The notes beneath the pieces were generated by a model. The model was not told the DNA's origin and ran no database searches. It worked only from the letters and a program-made list of their open reading frames with translations. A stretch of 64,000 nucleotides of DNA from contig CAZXMO010000004.1 in the NCBI GenBank assembly GCA_964641125.1, positions 1 through 64,000 on the forward strand, read 5' to 3'. The translations under genes were made by a program, and so were the position numbers. This DNA is from JBKHAJ01 sp964641125 (GTDB lineage: Bacteria; Spirochaetota; Spirochaetia; SPDA01; CAZSGZ01). Shown here piece after piece: positions 16,279-24,084 of the stretch (positions are counted from its first letter, which is position 1; every line of letters starts with the position of its first letter).

Positions 16279-18254
16279 TTATTTGTAGAGAGGCCCGAAG
16301 TTTTCACAGGCCCGATAATCCGATCCTTCCAAGTCGGTCCCGAAACCGTTCCAGCTCGAGGGCCNNNNNNNNNNNNNNNNNNNNNNNNNNNNNNNNNNNN
16401 NNNNNNNNNNNNNNNNNNNNNNNNNNNNNNNNNNNNNNNNNNNNNNNNNNNNNNNNNNNNNNNNGCCCGATAATCCGATCCTTCCAAGTCGGTCCCGAAA
16501 CCGTTCCAGCTCGAGGGCCTGAATATTTTTTCTTCGGGGACGTTGTGCATATTCACCGGTATGCGCAGGATGGAGGCCAGGGTAATGAGATCGGCCCCGA
16601 TGTGCCCGTAGGAGACGGCCCCATGGTTGGCGCCCCAGTTGGCCATGACCGAGTAAACGTCCCGGAATCTGGAGTTGTCGGCGAGACGCGGAGCAAACCA
16701 GGTGGTAGGCCAGGTAGGATCGGTCCGCTTGTTGAGTGTCTCATGGACCTCCGCCGGGAGTTCGACGGTCCATCCCTCGGCAAGCTGTAGGACCGGTCCC
16801 AGTCCCTTGACCAGGTTCATTCTGCTCATGGTAACCGGCATTCCGCCCCGGCTCTTGAAGGTGACCGAGAAACCGCCTCCCCGGAAGTACTCCCGGTTAG
16901 CCGGGGGAAACTTGGCCGCGTCGAGGCATTTTCCCGCCTCTTCGGGGGTAATCTCCCAGAAGGGCTTGATTGCGGGCTTCCCGTCGATGCTCTGTTCGCC
17001 GGTTCCGTCCAGGGCGGTCGCACCGGAATTGATCAGGTGAATGATTCCGTTCTCAGCCTCTCCCCCGAGGGTGTAGCCGGTGACCCTCTCCACCGCTTCG
17101 GGGCTCCAGAAGGTCCTGACGTCGGAGAAGATCTGCGCCGAGCCGGTGAGTACGAAGCCGAAGAGCATAGCCACCGCGTTCATGGCGTCGTTTTCGGTTG
17201 CCATGATGTAGGGCTCCCGGATGCCGTTCCAGTCGAACCCGGAGTTCAAGATAGTTTCTAGGAAGTCGCCGTTGGGGAAGTGGTCGGTCCAGTGGCGCTG
17301 ACCCTGAAATCCCCCGGCTATTGCGTTGTGGCCTAAAGCCTCCTCGCCGAATCCGAGCGCGTCGAGACGGGGATTTCCCGCCATAAGGTCCCGGGCAATC
17401 TGGGCCGTCTTCACAACGAACTCCCAGTCCTTGTCCTTCTCTTCCCGGCTCTTCTGGAGATCGGGTCTTCCCGCGTTGGCGATGTCGTCGCCTTCGATGC
17501 AGTTCTTCTTGACCCACTCGACGGCCTTTGTGAACTCTTCCGGATCGTAGATTCCCTCGTCGATCCTCCGGATAATCTCGCTCATATCCACCGATTCGAC
17601 CCGCATTCCTAAGTAATCCTCGAAAAAGCCGTGGTCCACGATGGATCCGGCGATTCCCATGCTCACCGAGCCTATGGAGAGGTACGCTTTGCCCCGCATG
17701 ACGGCGACGCCCAATGCGGCGCGGCAGAAGCCCAAGAGCTTTGCCCGGACATCCTCGGGAATGCTCGTGTCGTCGGCATCCTGGACGTCTTTACCGTATA
17801 TTCCGAAAGCGGGAAATCCCTTCTGGGTGTGGGCCGCGAGGACCGCGGCGAGGTACACCGCTCCCGGCCGTTCGGTTCCGTTAAAGCCCCACACCGCCTT
17901 GGGCAGGTGGGGATCCATATCCATGGTCTCTGAACCGTAGCACCAGCTCGGGGTCACCGTGAGGGACACTCCCACCCCTTCGCGCTGAAACTTCTCCGCG
18001 CAGTCCGCCGCCTCCGCGAACCCTCCTATGGTGGTATCGGCTATCACGCATTCCACCGGTTTCCCGTTGGGGTAGCGCAGGTTCTCGCTCAAGAATTTCG
18101 CCGCCGATTTCGCCATGTTCATCGTCTGATCTTCCAGGGATTCCCTGACCCCTTCACGCCTGCCGTCGATGGTGGGACGAATCCCGATCTTAGGAAGTTT
18201 TCCCCGGAGTCTGTTTTCCAGGGGAAGAAGCTTCATTCCTTGTACATCCGCCAT
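16279..18254 (-). CDS. fucI: L-fucose isomerase, interrupted by an assembly gap
   Basis: The protein starts MADVQGMKLLPLENRLRGKL after a clear GGAGG. It carries family segments such as FGIYGKDVQDADDTSIPEDV, ATENDAMNAVAMLFGFVLTG (a metal-ligand region), and the C-terminus NFGPLYK. It converts L-fucose to L-fuculose. Removing the 100 N and one of the two identical 55-base flanks gives a continuous frame ending GSDYRACENFGPLYK at the TAA 16279-16281, about 606 residues. As written, the N run breaks the frame and produces a false longer tail. The gene lies in an operon lacI-fucI-fucU. Kinase and aldolase genes for the next steps are not in the window. Confidence 0.93.
16365..16464. other. Assembly gap (100 N) inside fucI, duplicated 55-base flanks
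   Basis: Bases 16310-16364 and 16465-16519 are identical. The overlap is 55 bases, as at the first gap. The gene reads through correctly once one copy and the N run are dropped, so no coding sequence seems to be missing. Confidence 0.92.
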
Positions 18255-18295
18255 ATTAGGTCCTCCAAATTTGTTAATGCTTTTTGTATTCGTTC

Positions 18296-18882
18296 TCATC
18301 TATGTTCAATAAGCCGTGTCGCGAGCCTGATAATGTTCGTCTCAGCGGAGGCCGCCGCCCCGCCGCATTCCGGCGTTTCGATCCGCTCGATGAGAAGTCC
18401 CGCGGCGCTAAGGCCGATCTCCTCCATCGGCTGCCGGATCGTCAGGGAAGAGAATCCGAGAAGCGAGGTGATTTCCATGTCGTCGAAATGGGCTATCCGG
18501 GCGGACCTCTCCCTGCCGCCGTCTTGCACCTCCGCGAGATACTTCGCCGCCCCGATGTGCATGTAGTAATTGGCGATAAAGANNNNNNNNNNNNNNNNNN
18601 NNNNNNNNNNNNNNNNNNNNNNNNNNNNNNNNNNNNNNNNNNNNNNNNNNNNNNNNNNNNNNNNNNNNNNNNNNNNNNNNNNGCGAGAAATCCGACGGTG
18701 TAGGTCCGTTTTGTCTTGAGGCTCCGTGCGATGGTATTGAGGGTATACCCGGTGTCGACGAGGCATTCCTTTACCTTCAGACTCGTTTCGGGGGAGATCC
18801 TCGGGTCGCTGTTTAAAACCCTCGAAACGGTAGAAGTCGAAACGCCGGTCAATCGCGCTATGTCCTTGAGCCGAACCGACAC
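18296..18882 (-). CDS. LacI-family regulator of the fucose operon, middle missing in a gap
   Basis: The start is GTG 18882 with GGAGG before it. The first 65 residues hold the LacI helix-turn-helix (LKDIARLTGVSTSTVSRVLN) and hinge (KTKRTYTVGFL). After the gap, about 95 residues complete the effector domain (IAHFDDMEITSLLGFSSLTI, RQPMEEIGLSAAGLLIERIE). A LacI protein has about 340 residues, so roughly 180 residues are absent although only 100 N are shown. The gene is first in the operon, 41 bases before fucI, with a perfect palindrome upstream (18907-18922). It probably represses fucI-fucU and itself, with a fucose-related inducer. Confidence 0.85.
18583..18682. other. Assembly gap (100 N) inside the lacI-type gene, true sequence missing
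   Basis: Unlike the first two gaps, the flanks share no long identity, and the encoded protein lacks most of its effector domain. The real gap is probably about 0.5 kb. Confidence 0.85.
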
Positions 18883-18906
18883 AAATAATCCTCCTGATGT
18901 GACTGA

Positions 18907-18922
18907 GTGCAATCGATTGCAC
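18907..18922. promoter_or_regulatory. LacI-type operator: perfect 16-bp palindrome
   Basis: GTGCAATCGATTGCAC is perfectly palindromic around a central CG, the usual centre of LacI-family sites, 25 bases upstream of the lacI start. The bases TTGCACAAT at its right end recur at 19061-19069 over the -35 of the divergent gene. It is the likely self-operator of the fucose regulator. Confidence 0.7.
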
Positions 18923-19060
18923 AATGGGGTCATAACGCCCCGCTGAATATATTTTCCCACAGGGTAGGGGGAAAATCAAGTATAGTGCCCCAAAGAATGG
19001 TGTTTTTTCGGATAAATCCTTATCAGACGGATGAATATCCGGTTTAATGTAAGTCCATCT

Positions 19061-19089
19061 TTGCACAATCGAGACGTCCGGCTTATACT
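19061..19089 (+). promoter_or_regulatory. Sigma-70-type promoter of the Dabb gene
   Basis: TTGCAC (19061-19066), a 17-base spacer and TATACT (19084-19089). The -35 overlaps TTGCACAAT, identical to part of the LacI operator, so the fucose regulator could also affect this gene. Confidence 0.65.
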
Positions 19090-19119
19090 TGAATTAAAAA
19101 CCTTTCGGAGGCGATATTA

Positions 19120-19437
19120 ATGCAGGACGGTAAACTTTTTCATACGGTATTCTTCGAGCTGAGAGACTCTTCCGAGGCGGCTGTCGGGGCCTTTATCGAG
19201 GATTGCAAGACCTATCTCGCGCCTAACCCGGGAATTCTCTCCTTTTCAGTCGGGAGGAGGGTGGAGGACCACCTTCGGGACGTGAATGTCCTTGATTTCC
19301 ATGTGAGCCTCCACATCCTCTTCGAGTCGAAGAAACATCACGACAATTATCAGCTCGCGGCCGACCACAATACCTTCGTCGAGCGGAACAAGGACAATTG
19401 GGCCGCCGTCAGGGTGTACGATTCCTACGTGGTCTGA
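19120..19437 (+). CDS. Dabb (stress-responsive A/B barrel) domain protein
   Basis: A 105-residue single-domain protein with the ferredoxin-like Dabb pattern: FHTVFFELRDSS at the start, GILSFSVGRRV, FHVSLHILFESKKHHDNYQL, and a C-terminal strand RVYDSYVV. Dabb proteins are small dimeric barrels, some of them sugar or polyketide enzymes and many of unknown role. It has a good promoter and GGAGG, and lies divergent to the fucose operon, where such proteins may act on sugar intermediates; this last point is inference. Confidence 0.82.
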   Translation: MQDGKLFHTVFFELRDSSEAAVGAFIEDCKTYLAPNPGILSFSVGRRVEDHLRDVNVLDFHVSLHILFESKKHHDNYQLAADHNTFVERNKDNWAAVRVYDSYVV

Positions 19438-19447
19438 CGGCCCAAGG

Positions 19448-20371
19448 TTACCCCTTCACCGAACCGGCCAAAAGGCCGCGGACGAAGTAGCGCTGCAGGG
19501 CGAAGAAGATGATCAACGGCAGCACCATACTGACGAAGGCGCCGGAGGTCAGGAGGTGCCAGTCCTGTCCCCGGGAGCCCGCCATGTTGAGGAGCCTCTG
19601 GGTCAGCACGATGACGCTGCTCCCCCGCCCCGAACCGAGAAAGACTAGGGCAACCAACAGATCGTTCCACACCCAAATGAACTGAAAGATGGCGTAGGAC
19701 GCTAAGGCGGGCATCGACAGGGGAAGAATCAGCCGGACGAAGGTCTTGAAGTGGGTGGCCCCGTCGATGAAGGCCGATTCCATAATACTCCTCGGTATGG
19801 TGCTTATATAGTTGAACAGGAGATAGACGGCTAGGGGCATGCCGAAGGCGGTGTGGGCGAGCCAGATCCCTAAAAAGGTCCCGTTCAGCTGTATTCGCTG
19901 ATAGTCCCTGAGGATTGGGATCAGGGCTATCTGCAGGGGGACCACCAGGATGGCGACGATCCCTACGAACAACGCCTTCCGCCCGGGAAACTTGAGCCAG
20001 GCGAATCCGTAGGCGGCGAAAGCCGCTATCAATATGGGGATAACAACGGCCGGAATGGTTACCGTCATGCTGTTGAGGAAGGCGGAGAGCATATTGTCGC
20101 CGCTCGCCCTCACGGTTTCACCCTCGGCATTGACGAAGGTAAAGTCTTTTCCCGCCAGGACCTGCCGGTAGTTGTCCAGGGTCACCCCTCCGGTTTCCGG
20201 ATTGAAGACCCGCCACCATCCGGTTCGGGAAACCTCGTCCGCGGGGCGGATCGAAGTGATAAGGACTCCTATGGTGGGGAGTGACCAGATAATAATGAGG
20301 GCGATGAGAACCGCATGGACTATGATCTGTGAAACCGCCTTCTTTCGTTTGATGCTTGCCTTGGTAGCCAT
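19448..20371 (-). CDS. Sugar ABC transporter permease, MalG/AglG type
   Basis: A 307-residue membrane protein with six predicted helices and the binding-protein-dependent permease loop EAAA-like motif ESAFIDGATHFKTFVRLILP, which docks to the ATPase. An extracytoplasmic stretch after helix 1 (PADEVSRTGWWRVFNPETGG, VTLDNYRQVL) is typical of the alpha-glucoside group. ATG 20371 overlaps the upstream permease stop (TAATG) with GGGAGG before it. No ATPase gene is present, so a shared MsmK-like ATPase is likely encoded elsewhere. Confidence 0.9.
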   Translation of the reverse strand: MATKASIKRKKAVSQIIVHAVLIALIIIWSLPTIGVLITSIRPADEVSRTGWWRVFNPETGGVTLDNYRQVLAGKDFTFVNAEGETVRASGDNMLSAFLNSMTVTIPAVVIPILIAAFAAYGFAWLKFPGRKALFVGIVAILVVPLQIALIPILRDYQRIQLNGTFLGIWLAHTAFGMPLAVYLLFNYISTIPRSIMESAFIDGATHFKTFVRLILPLSMPALASYAIFQFIWVWNDLLVALVFLGSGRGSSVIVLTQRLLNMAGSRGQDWHLLTSGAFVSMVLPLIIFFALQRYFVRGLLAGSVKG

Positions 20372-21489
20372 TAGAACACCTCCCGTTTGCCGAATTGCCG
20401 CAGGTTGTACCAGATGACCGGTATGACCGCGATCAGGATGACTAAGGCTATGGAGGAGCCCCGCCCGTAGTGGAGGAATTTGAACATCTGTTTGTACTGC
20501 TGACTCGCCAGGACCTCGGTACCGTAGAGGCCGTTGGTCATGGCGTAGACGATATCGAAGATCTTCAGTGTCAACAGGAGGATGGTCGTGGAAATTGTGA
20601 CTATGGTTCCCCGAATAAAGGGGATGATAACACTGAAGATGATGCGTATCTCCGTAGCCCCGTCGATCCGGGCGGCCTCGAGGAGCTCGTTGGGCACCCC
20701 TTTTATAGCCGCCGAGAAGACCACCATGGCGAAGCCGGTCTGGAGCCACACGAAGATGATGATGAGAAAAATTGTGTTCCAGGGGCGGATTGTAATCCAG
20801 CCTACCGGGTCGCCGCCCAAGGCGCTGACGAAGGCGTTCAAGACTCCGATCTGCTCCATGCCGACGGGCTTATACGCGTAGACGAACTTCCATATAATCC
20901 CCGCTCCCACGAAGGAGATGGCCATGGGGAGGAAGATGAGGGCCTTTCCCAAGCGCTCCATCTTCGAGCGGTCGGTCAAGAGTGCCACGATGAGCCCCAT
21001 GGCTACGGCCAAGCCGGTTCCTAAGACGAGCCACAGAAGGTTGTTGCGGAACGAGATGAGCATGGTCCTGTCGGTAAAGACGTACAGGAAGTTTTCGAGC
21101 CCCACGAAGTTATCGGAGAACTTGTCGAAGAAGCTCAAGTAGAGGGTCCTTAGGGTGGGAAGAAAAAGGTACCATGCGAGAATCCCTAGGGCCGGACCTA
21201 CGAAGAGAAAGGGGATGAACCTGCTCCGCCATTTTACCGGCAGCCGCTGTATCAGCCAGTTAGTCACGAAATATAACGCCGCGACACCGCCGACTCCCCA
21301 GATGATGGCGACAACGGTAATGACTACCTGCGGCGCCCCGCTGTCGCGGAGAAATATGAACCCTATATACAGTACGACGAATGTAGCCGCGGGAACGAAA
21401 AGGGCAAAGAGGATTCTCCCGATAGCGGTTATGATCCGCTGGAGCACACCGTACTTCGTTTCCCGTTCGACTGGTATAAAATCACCCAT
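20371..21489 (-). CDS. Sugar ABC transporter permease, MalF/AglF type
   Basis: A 372-residue protein with an N-terminal group of about three helices, then the permease core. The docking motif is ELLEAARIDGATEIRIIFSV. Segments like AKPVGMEQIG and WNTIFLIIIFVWLQTGFAMV resemble AglF-type permeases. It forms the heterodimeric channel with the permease encoded directly downstream. It is separated from the binding-protein gene by about 107 bases holding a strong hairpin. Confidence 0.9.
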   Translation of the reverse strand: MGDFIPVERETKYGVLQRIITAIGRILFALFVPAATFVVLYIGFIFLRDSGAPQVVITVVAIIWGVGGVAALYFVTNWLIQRLPVKWRSRFIPFLFVGPALGILAWYLFLPTLRTLYLSFFDKFSDNFVGLENFLYVFTDRTMLISFRNNLLWLVLGTGLAVAMGLIVALLTDRSKMERLGKALIFLPMAISFVGAGIIWKFVYAYKPVGMEQIGVLNAFVSALGGDPVGWITIRPWNTIFLIIIFVWLQTGFAMVVFSAAIKGVPNELLEAARIDGATEIRIIFSVIIPFIRGTIVTISTTILLLTLKIFDIVYAMTNGLYGTEVLASQQYKQMFKFLHYGRGSSIALVILIAVIPVIWYNLRQFGKREVF

Positions 21490-21544
21490 AAAAACCTCCT
21501 CCTGTCTCGGCTGAGCCTCGGAAGAAAAGCTATGCTCGAGAAGT

Positions 21545-21574
21545 GCCGGGCCCGGAAATTATCCCGGACCCGGC
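21545..21574 (-). other. Strong hairpin between binding-protein and permease genes
   Basis: Two 11-base arms, GCCGGGCCCGG and CCGGACCCGGC, pair with a single mismatch around an eight-base loop. No T-run follows. In such a place (compare malE-malF), a hairpin usually protects the upstream mRNA and lowers permease expression relative to the binding protein. Confidence 0.6.
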
Positions 21575-21596
21575 CATGTGCGCTGCAGTGACGGAC

Positions 21597-22895
21597 CTAT
21601 TCAGGCCAGCTGTCTTCTATAGATTGTAGTACATCGTCGATGGGGACGCCACTGACCATGTCGGTCATTCCGGTCCAAAAGGTGCCGGCACCCACTTCGG
21701 CGGGCATCAGGTCCGACGCGTCGAATCTGAAGACCTCGGCGTTGACGAGGATCTTAGCGAGCTCCCGCTCTATGGGCTTTCCGTAATCGTCGAAGTCCTG
21801 GTCCTGATGGGGGAAGAGGGCGCCTCCCGCGGTGGCCCAGTTCCGGGCCGATTCCCAGGTTGTCAGAAACTCCATGAACTGCCGGACCTCCGGGGTATCG
21901 TTGAAGACTACGAACTGGTCGCCTCCGCCCAAGACCGGTGTACCGTACTTAGGGTTGATCTCGGGAAGGGCGAAGACGCCGACCTCTTTCTCGAGGTTTG
22001 CCTGGACATCCTCCTGCATAAAACCGGTGACGAAGTTGCCCTGCCGGTGGAGCCACGCCTGGGGCGGGTTCTCGTAGAGGGGTTTGACCGCGTCGCCGAA
22101 ATAGGTTGTGAGGATGGTGGTAGATCCGCCTAAGACGTAGTCCTTGTCGAGCCAGATGTCGGCCATGGTTTCCGCCGCTTCGACGACCGAGGGATGATCG
22201 AAGGGGATTTCGTGGTTGACCCACTGGTCGTACATCTCGGGTCCCGCGGTCCGGAGCATGATGTCCTCCATCCAGTCGGTGGCGACCCACCCGGTGCCGG
22301 CCCCGCTCTCTATGCCGATGGACCAGGGAACGCCGCCGTCGGCGACTATCTGGTCACACAGGGCGATAAGCTCGTCCCAGGTCTCGGGAATCTCGTATCC
22401 CGCCGCTTCGAATTCCGGCTTTGGGTACCACACAAAGCTCTTGGCGTTTACCCGGTGGAATACACCGTATACGTCGCCGCCGTAGCTTCCTAAGTCCTTC
22501 CATGCCGAGGTATAGTTTCCCTCGATTTTTTCCACAATCTCCGGCCACAGGGGAACGAGGAAATCCCGTTCGGCGAACTCGTGCATCAGGCCGGGCTGAG
22601 GTAACGCTGCGATGTCCGGGGGGGTCCCCGCTTCGGATAGGACGAAGATCTGCACCTCGAATTCAGGCGAGCCCTCGTACTGGATGTCGATTCCGGTCCT
22701 TTCCTCGAAGGGCTTGAAAGACTCTTCGAAGCGCAGGGCCTCCTCATCACGGAAGGCGCCGAAGATATTGACGACCTGAGGTTCGGTCTTTTCGGTCTTT
22801 TCGGCGGCGGTTTCCGCCTTTTCCTCTTTTTTGCATCCGATGAAAAAGATTCCGAGCACAGCTATGACGATCATAAGAACAATCAGCTTTTTCAT
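21597..22895 (-). CDS. Sugar-binding lipoprotein of an ABC importer (alpha-glucoside type)
   Basis: A 432-residue family 1 solute-binding protein. A lipoprotein signal (MKKLIVLMIVIAVLGIFFIG then Cys21) anchors it to the membrane. The mature part has the extracellular sugar-binding pattern: FEERTGIDIQYEGSPEFEVQ, GTPPDIAALPQPGLMHEFAE, and PETWDELIALCDQIVADGGV. Such sequences are closest to AglE-like alpha-glucoside binding proteins. It feeds the two permeases downstream. The GH65 phosphorylase upstream suggests that the ligand is an alpha-linked glucose disaccharide or oligosaccharide. Ribosome site AGGAGG. Confidence 0.9.
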   Translation of the reverse strand: MKKLIVLMIVIAVLGIFFIGCKKEEKAETAAEKTEKTEPQVVNIFGAFRDEEALRFEESFKPFEERTGIDIQYEGSPEFEVQIFVLSEAGTPPDIAALPQPGLMHEFAERDFLVPLWPEIVEKIEGNYTSAWKDLGSYGGDVYGVFHRVNAKSFVWYPKPEFEAAGYEIPETWDELIALCDQIVADGGVPWSIGIESGAGTGWVATDWMEDIMLRTAGPEMYDQWVNHEIPFDHPSVVEAAETMADIWLDKDYVLGGSTTILTTYFGDAVKPLYENPPQAWLHRQGNFVTGFMQEDVQANLEKEVGVFALPEINPKYGTPVLGGGDQFVVFNDTPEVRQFMEFLTTWESARNWATAGGALFPHQDQDFDDYGKPIERELAKILVNAEVFRFDASDLMPAEVGAGTFWTGMTDMVSGVPIDDVLQSIEDSWPE

Positions 22896-22907
22896 GAAAT
22901 ACCTCCT

Positions 22908-22935
22908 AAAAAAAAATTTAAGGGCACAACGTGCC
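22908..22935 (-). terminator. Weak intrinsic terminator or attenuator between lacI and the binding-protein gene
   Basis: On the minus strand GGCAC-GTT-GTGCC is followed, after CTTAAA, by nine Ts and then the AGGAGG ribosome site of the binding-protein gene. The spacing between stem and T-run is a little long, so it may only partly stop transcription. Confidence 0.4.
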
Positions 22936-22944
22936 GTTTCGTGC

Positions 22945-23997
22945 TTATAAATATACCTTGTCCCCGCTTCGCAACTCCCGTGAGCAGGAATCCCTGACGA
23001 CGAGGACCGGTTCCACGATCTTCCTCAACGGGGGGCCCGCCGGCGGTTCATCTTCCCCTATGATCTCGAGGAGCCTCTTGACCCCGAGATTGGCCTGCTG
23101 CTCCTTAGGCTGGTGCACAGTGGTCAGACGAGGCCTAAACAGGCCCCCGAGGAGGATGTCGTCGTATCCGATGACCCCGATATCCTTAGGAACACGGTAT
23201 CCTAACTCCCTCAGCGCTTCTATCGCCCCTAGGGCAACGATGTCGGCCTGGGCGAATATCCCGTCTATTCGGTCAAGGACAACCTTGTTATCGACGATCG
23301 ACTTGAATCCGTAATCGAAGCTCACCTCGCCGTAGAGAATATGATCCTCCGCGGGCTCGATACCGTTGTCGTTCAGCGCGGCGAGGAATCCTTCGGTTCG
23401 GTCGAAGTATTCGGTCTTGGTAAGGTCTTCGGTCATGGTAATAATTCTATTCCGCCCCGACCGGATCAGGTGTTCCCCCGCGAGGTAACCCCCTCTGAAG
23501 TGGTCCGAGTAGATGTATTCCGCCGGGCCGTCGAAATGCCCGTGCTTGAAGTGGAGAAAGATGTGGGGCAGGGAATAGCGTTCTATAAGCTCCCGATCCT
23601 CCTCCGCGAGATTTGGTATTATCAGGAGGAGTCCGTCCACCTTCTTTTGGGTTATCAGTCTCCGTATGTTGCTTTCACCGGTGCTCTTGTTCTCGGGAAA
23701 GGTGATGATACTGTCGTATGCCGACGCGTCGAGGTTTATGCGGATCAGATCGAGGAGCTGGGCTATGTAGAGGGAATTTCGCTGCGCATCGTAGACCTCG
23801 GAGCAGATGATCCCGATTGTCCCTGTTCTGCGGGTGCTCAAACTCCGGGCGCTCGCGTTCAAGTCGAAGTGATGCTCCCGGGCGAGCTTTTTGATCCTTT
23901 CCTTTGTTTCCTTGGAGATAAGGGGACTGTCGTTGAGGCTGCGGGAGACCGTGGAATGGCTGACTCCGGCGAGTTTTGCCAGATCCTTGATCGTCAT
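22945..23997 (-). CDS. LacI-family regulator of the alpha-glucoside operon
   Basis: A complete 350-residue LacI protein. The helix-turn-helix is TIKDLAKLAGVSHSTVSRSLN, the hinge helix contains LNASARSLSTRRTGTIGIIC, and the effector domain includes KVDGLLLIIPN, GGYLAGEHLIRSGRNRIITM and IGVIGYDDILLGGLFRPRLT, the last being the typical C-terminal sugar-binding region. It lies between the GH65 gene and the importer genes on the same strand, with an inverted repeat just upstream. It probably represses the importer and itself until an alpha-glucoside appears. Confidence 0.9.
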   Translation of the reverse strand: MTIKDLAKLAGVSHSTVSRSLNDSPLISKETKERIKKLAREHHFDLNASARSLSTRRTGTIGIICSEVYDAQRNSLYIAQLLDLIRINLDASAYDSIITFPENKSTGESNIRRLITQKKVDGLLLIIPNLAEEDRELIERYSLPHIFLHFKHGHFDGPAEYIYSDHFRGGYLAGEHLIRSGRNRIITMTEDLTKTEYFDRTEGFLAALNDNGIEPAEDHILYGEVSFDYGFKSIVDNKVVLDRIDGIFAQADIVALGAIEALRELGYRVPKDIGVIGYDDILLGGLFRPRLTTVHQPKEQQANLGVKRLLEIIGEDEPPAGPPLRKIVEPVLVVRDSCSRELRSGDKVYL

Positions 23998-24034
23998 AGC
24001 AGGGCAGGTCCAATAAAAAGCGTTCCGTACCTAT

Positions 24035-24050
24035 ATGCAAACGTGTGCAT
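24035..24050. promoter_or_regulatory. LacI-type operator upstream of the alpha-glucoside regulator
   Basis: ATGCA-N6-TGCAT (ATGCAAACGTGTGCAT) is an inverted repeat 38 bases before the lacI start and 35 bases after the GH65 stop. It shares the TGCA half-site with the fucose operator at 18907-18922. Confidence 0.6.
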
Positions 24051-24084
24051 TACGCTTTCAATTTACCCCATTCGGATTACGGTG

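Noticed and set aside
16224..18299. fucI read through the N run to a later stop
   Set aside because: The N run shifts the frame. Merging the duplicated flank gives the family C-terminus and the stop at 16279-16281.
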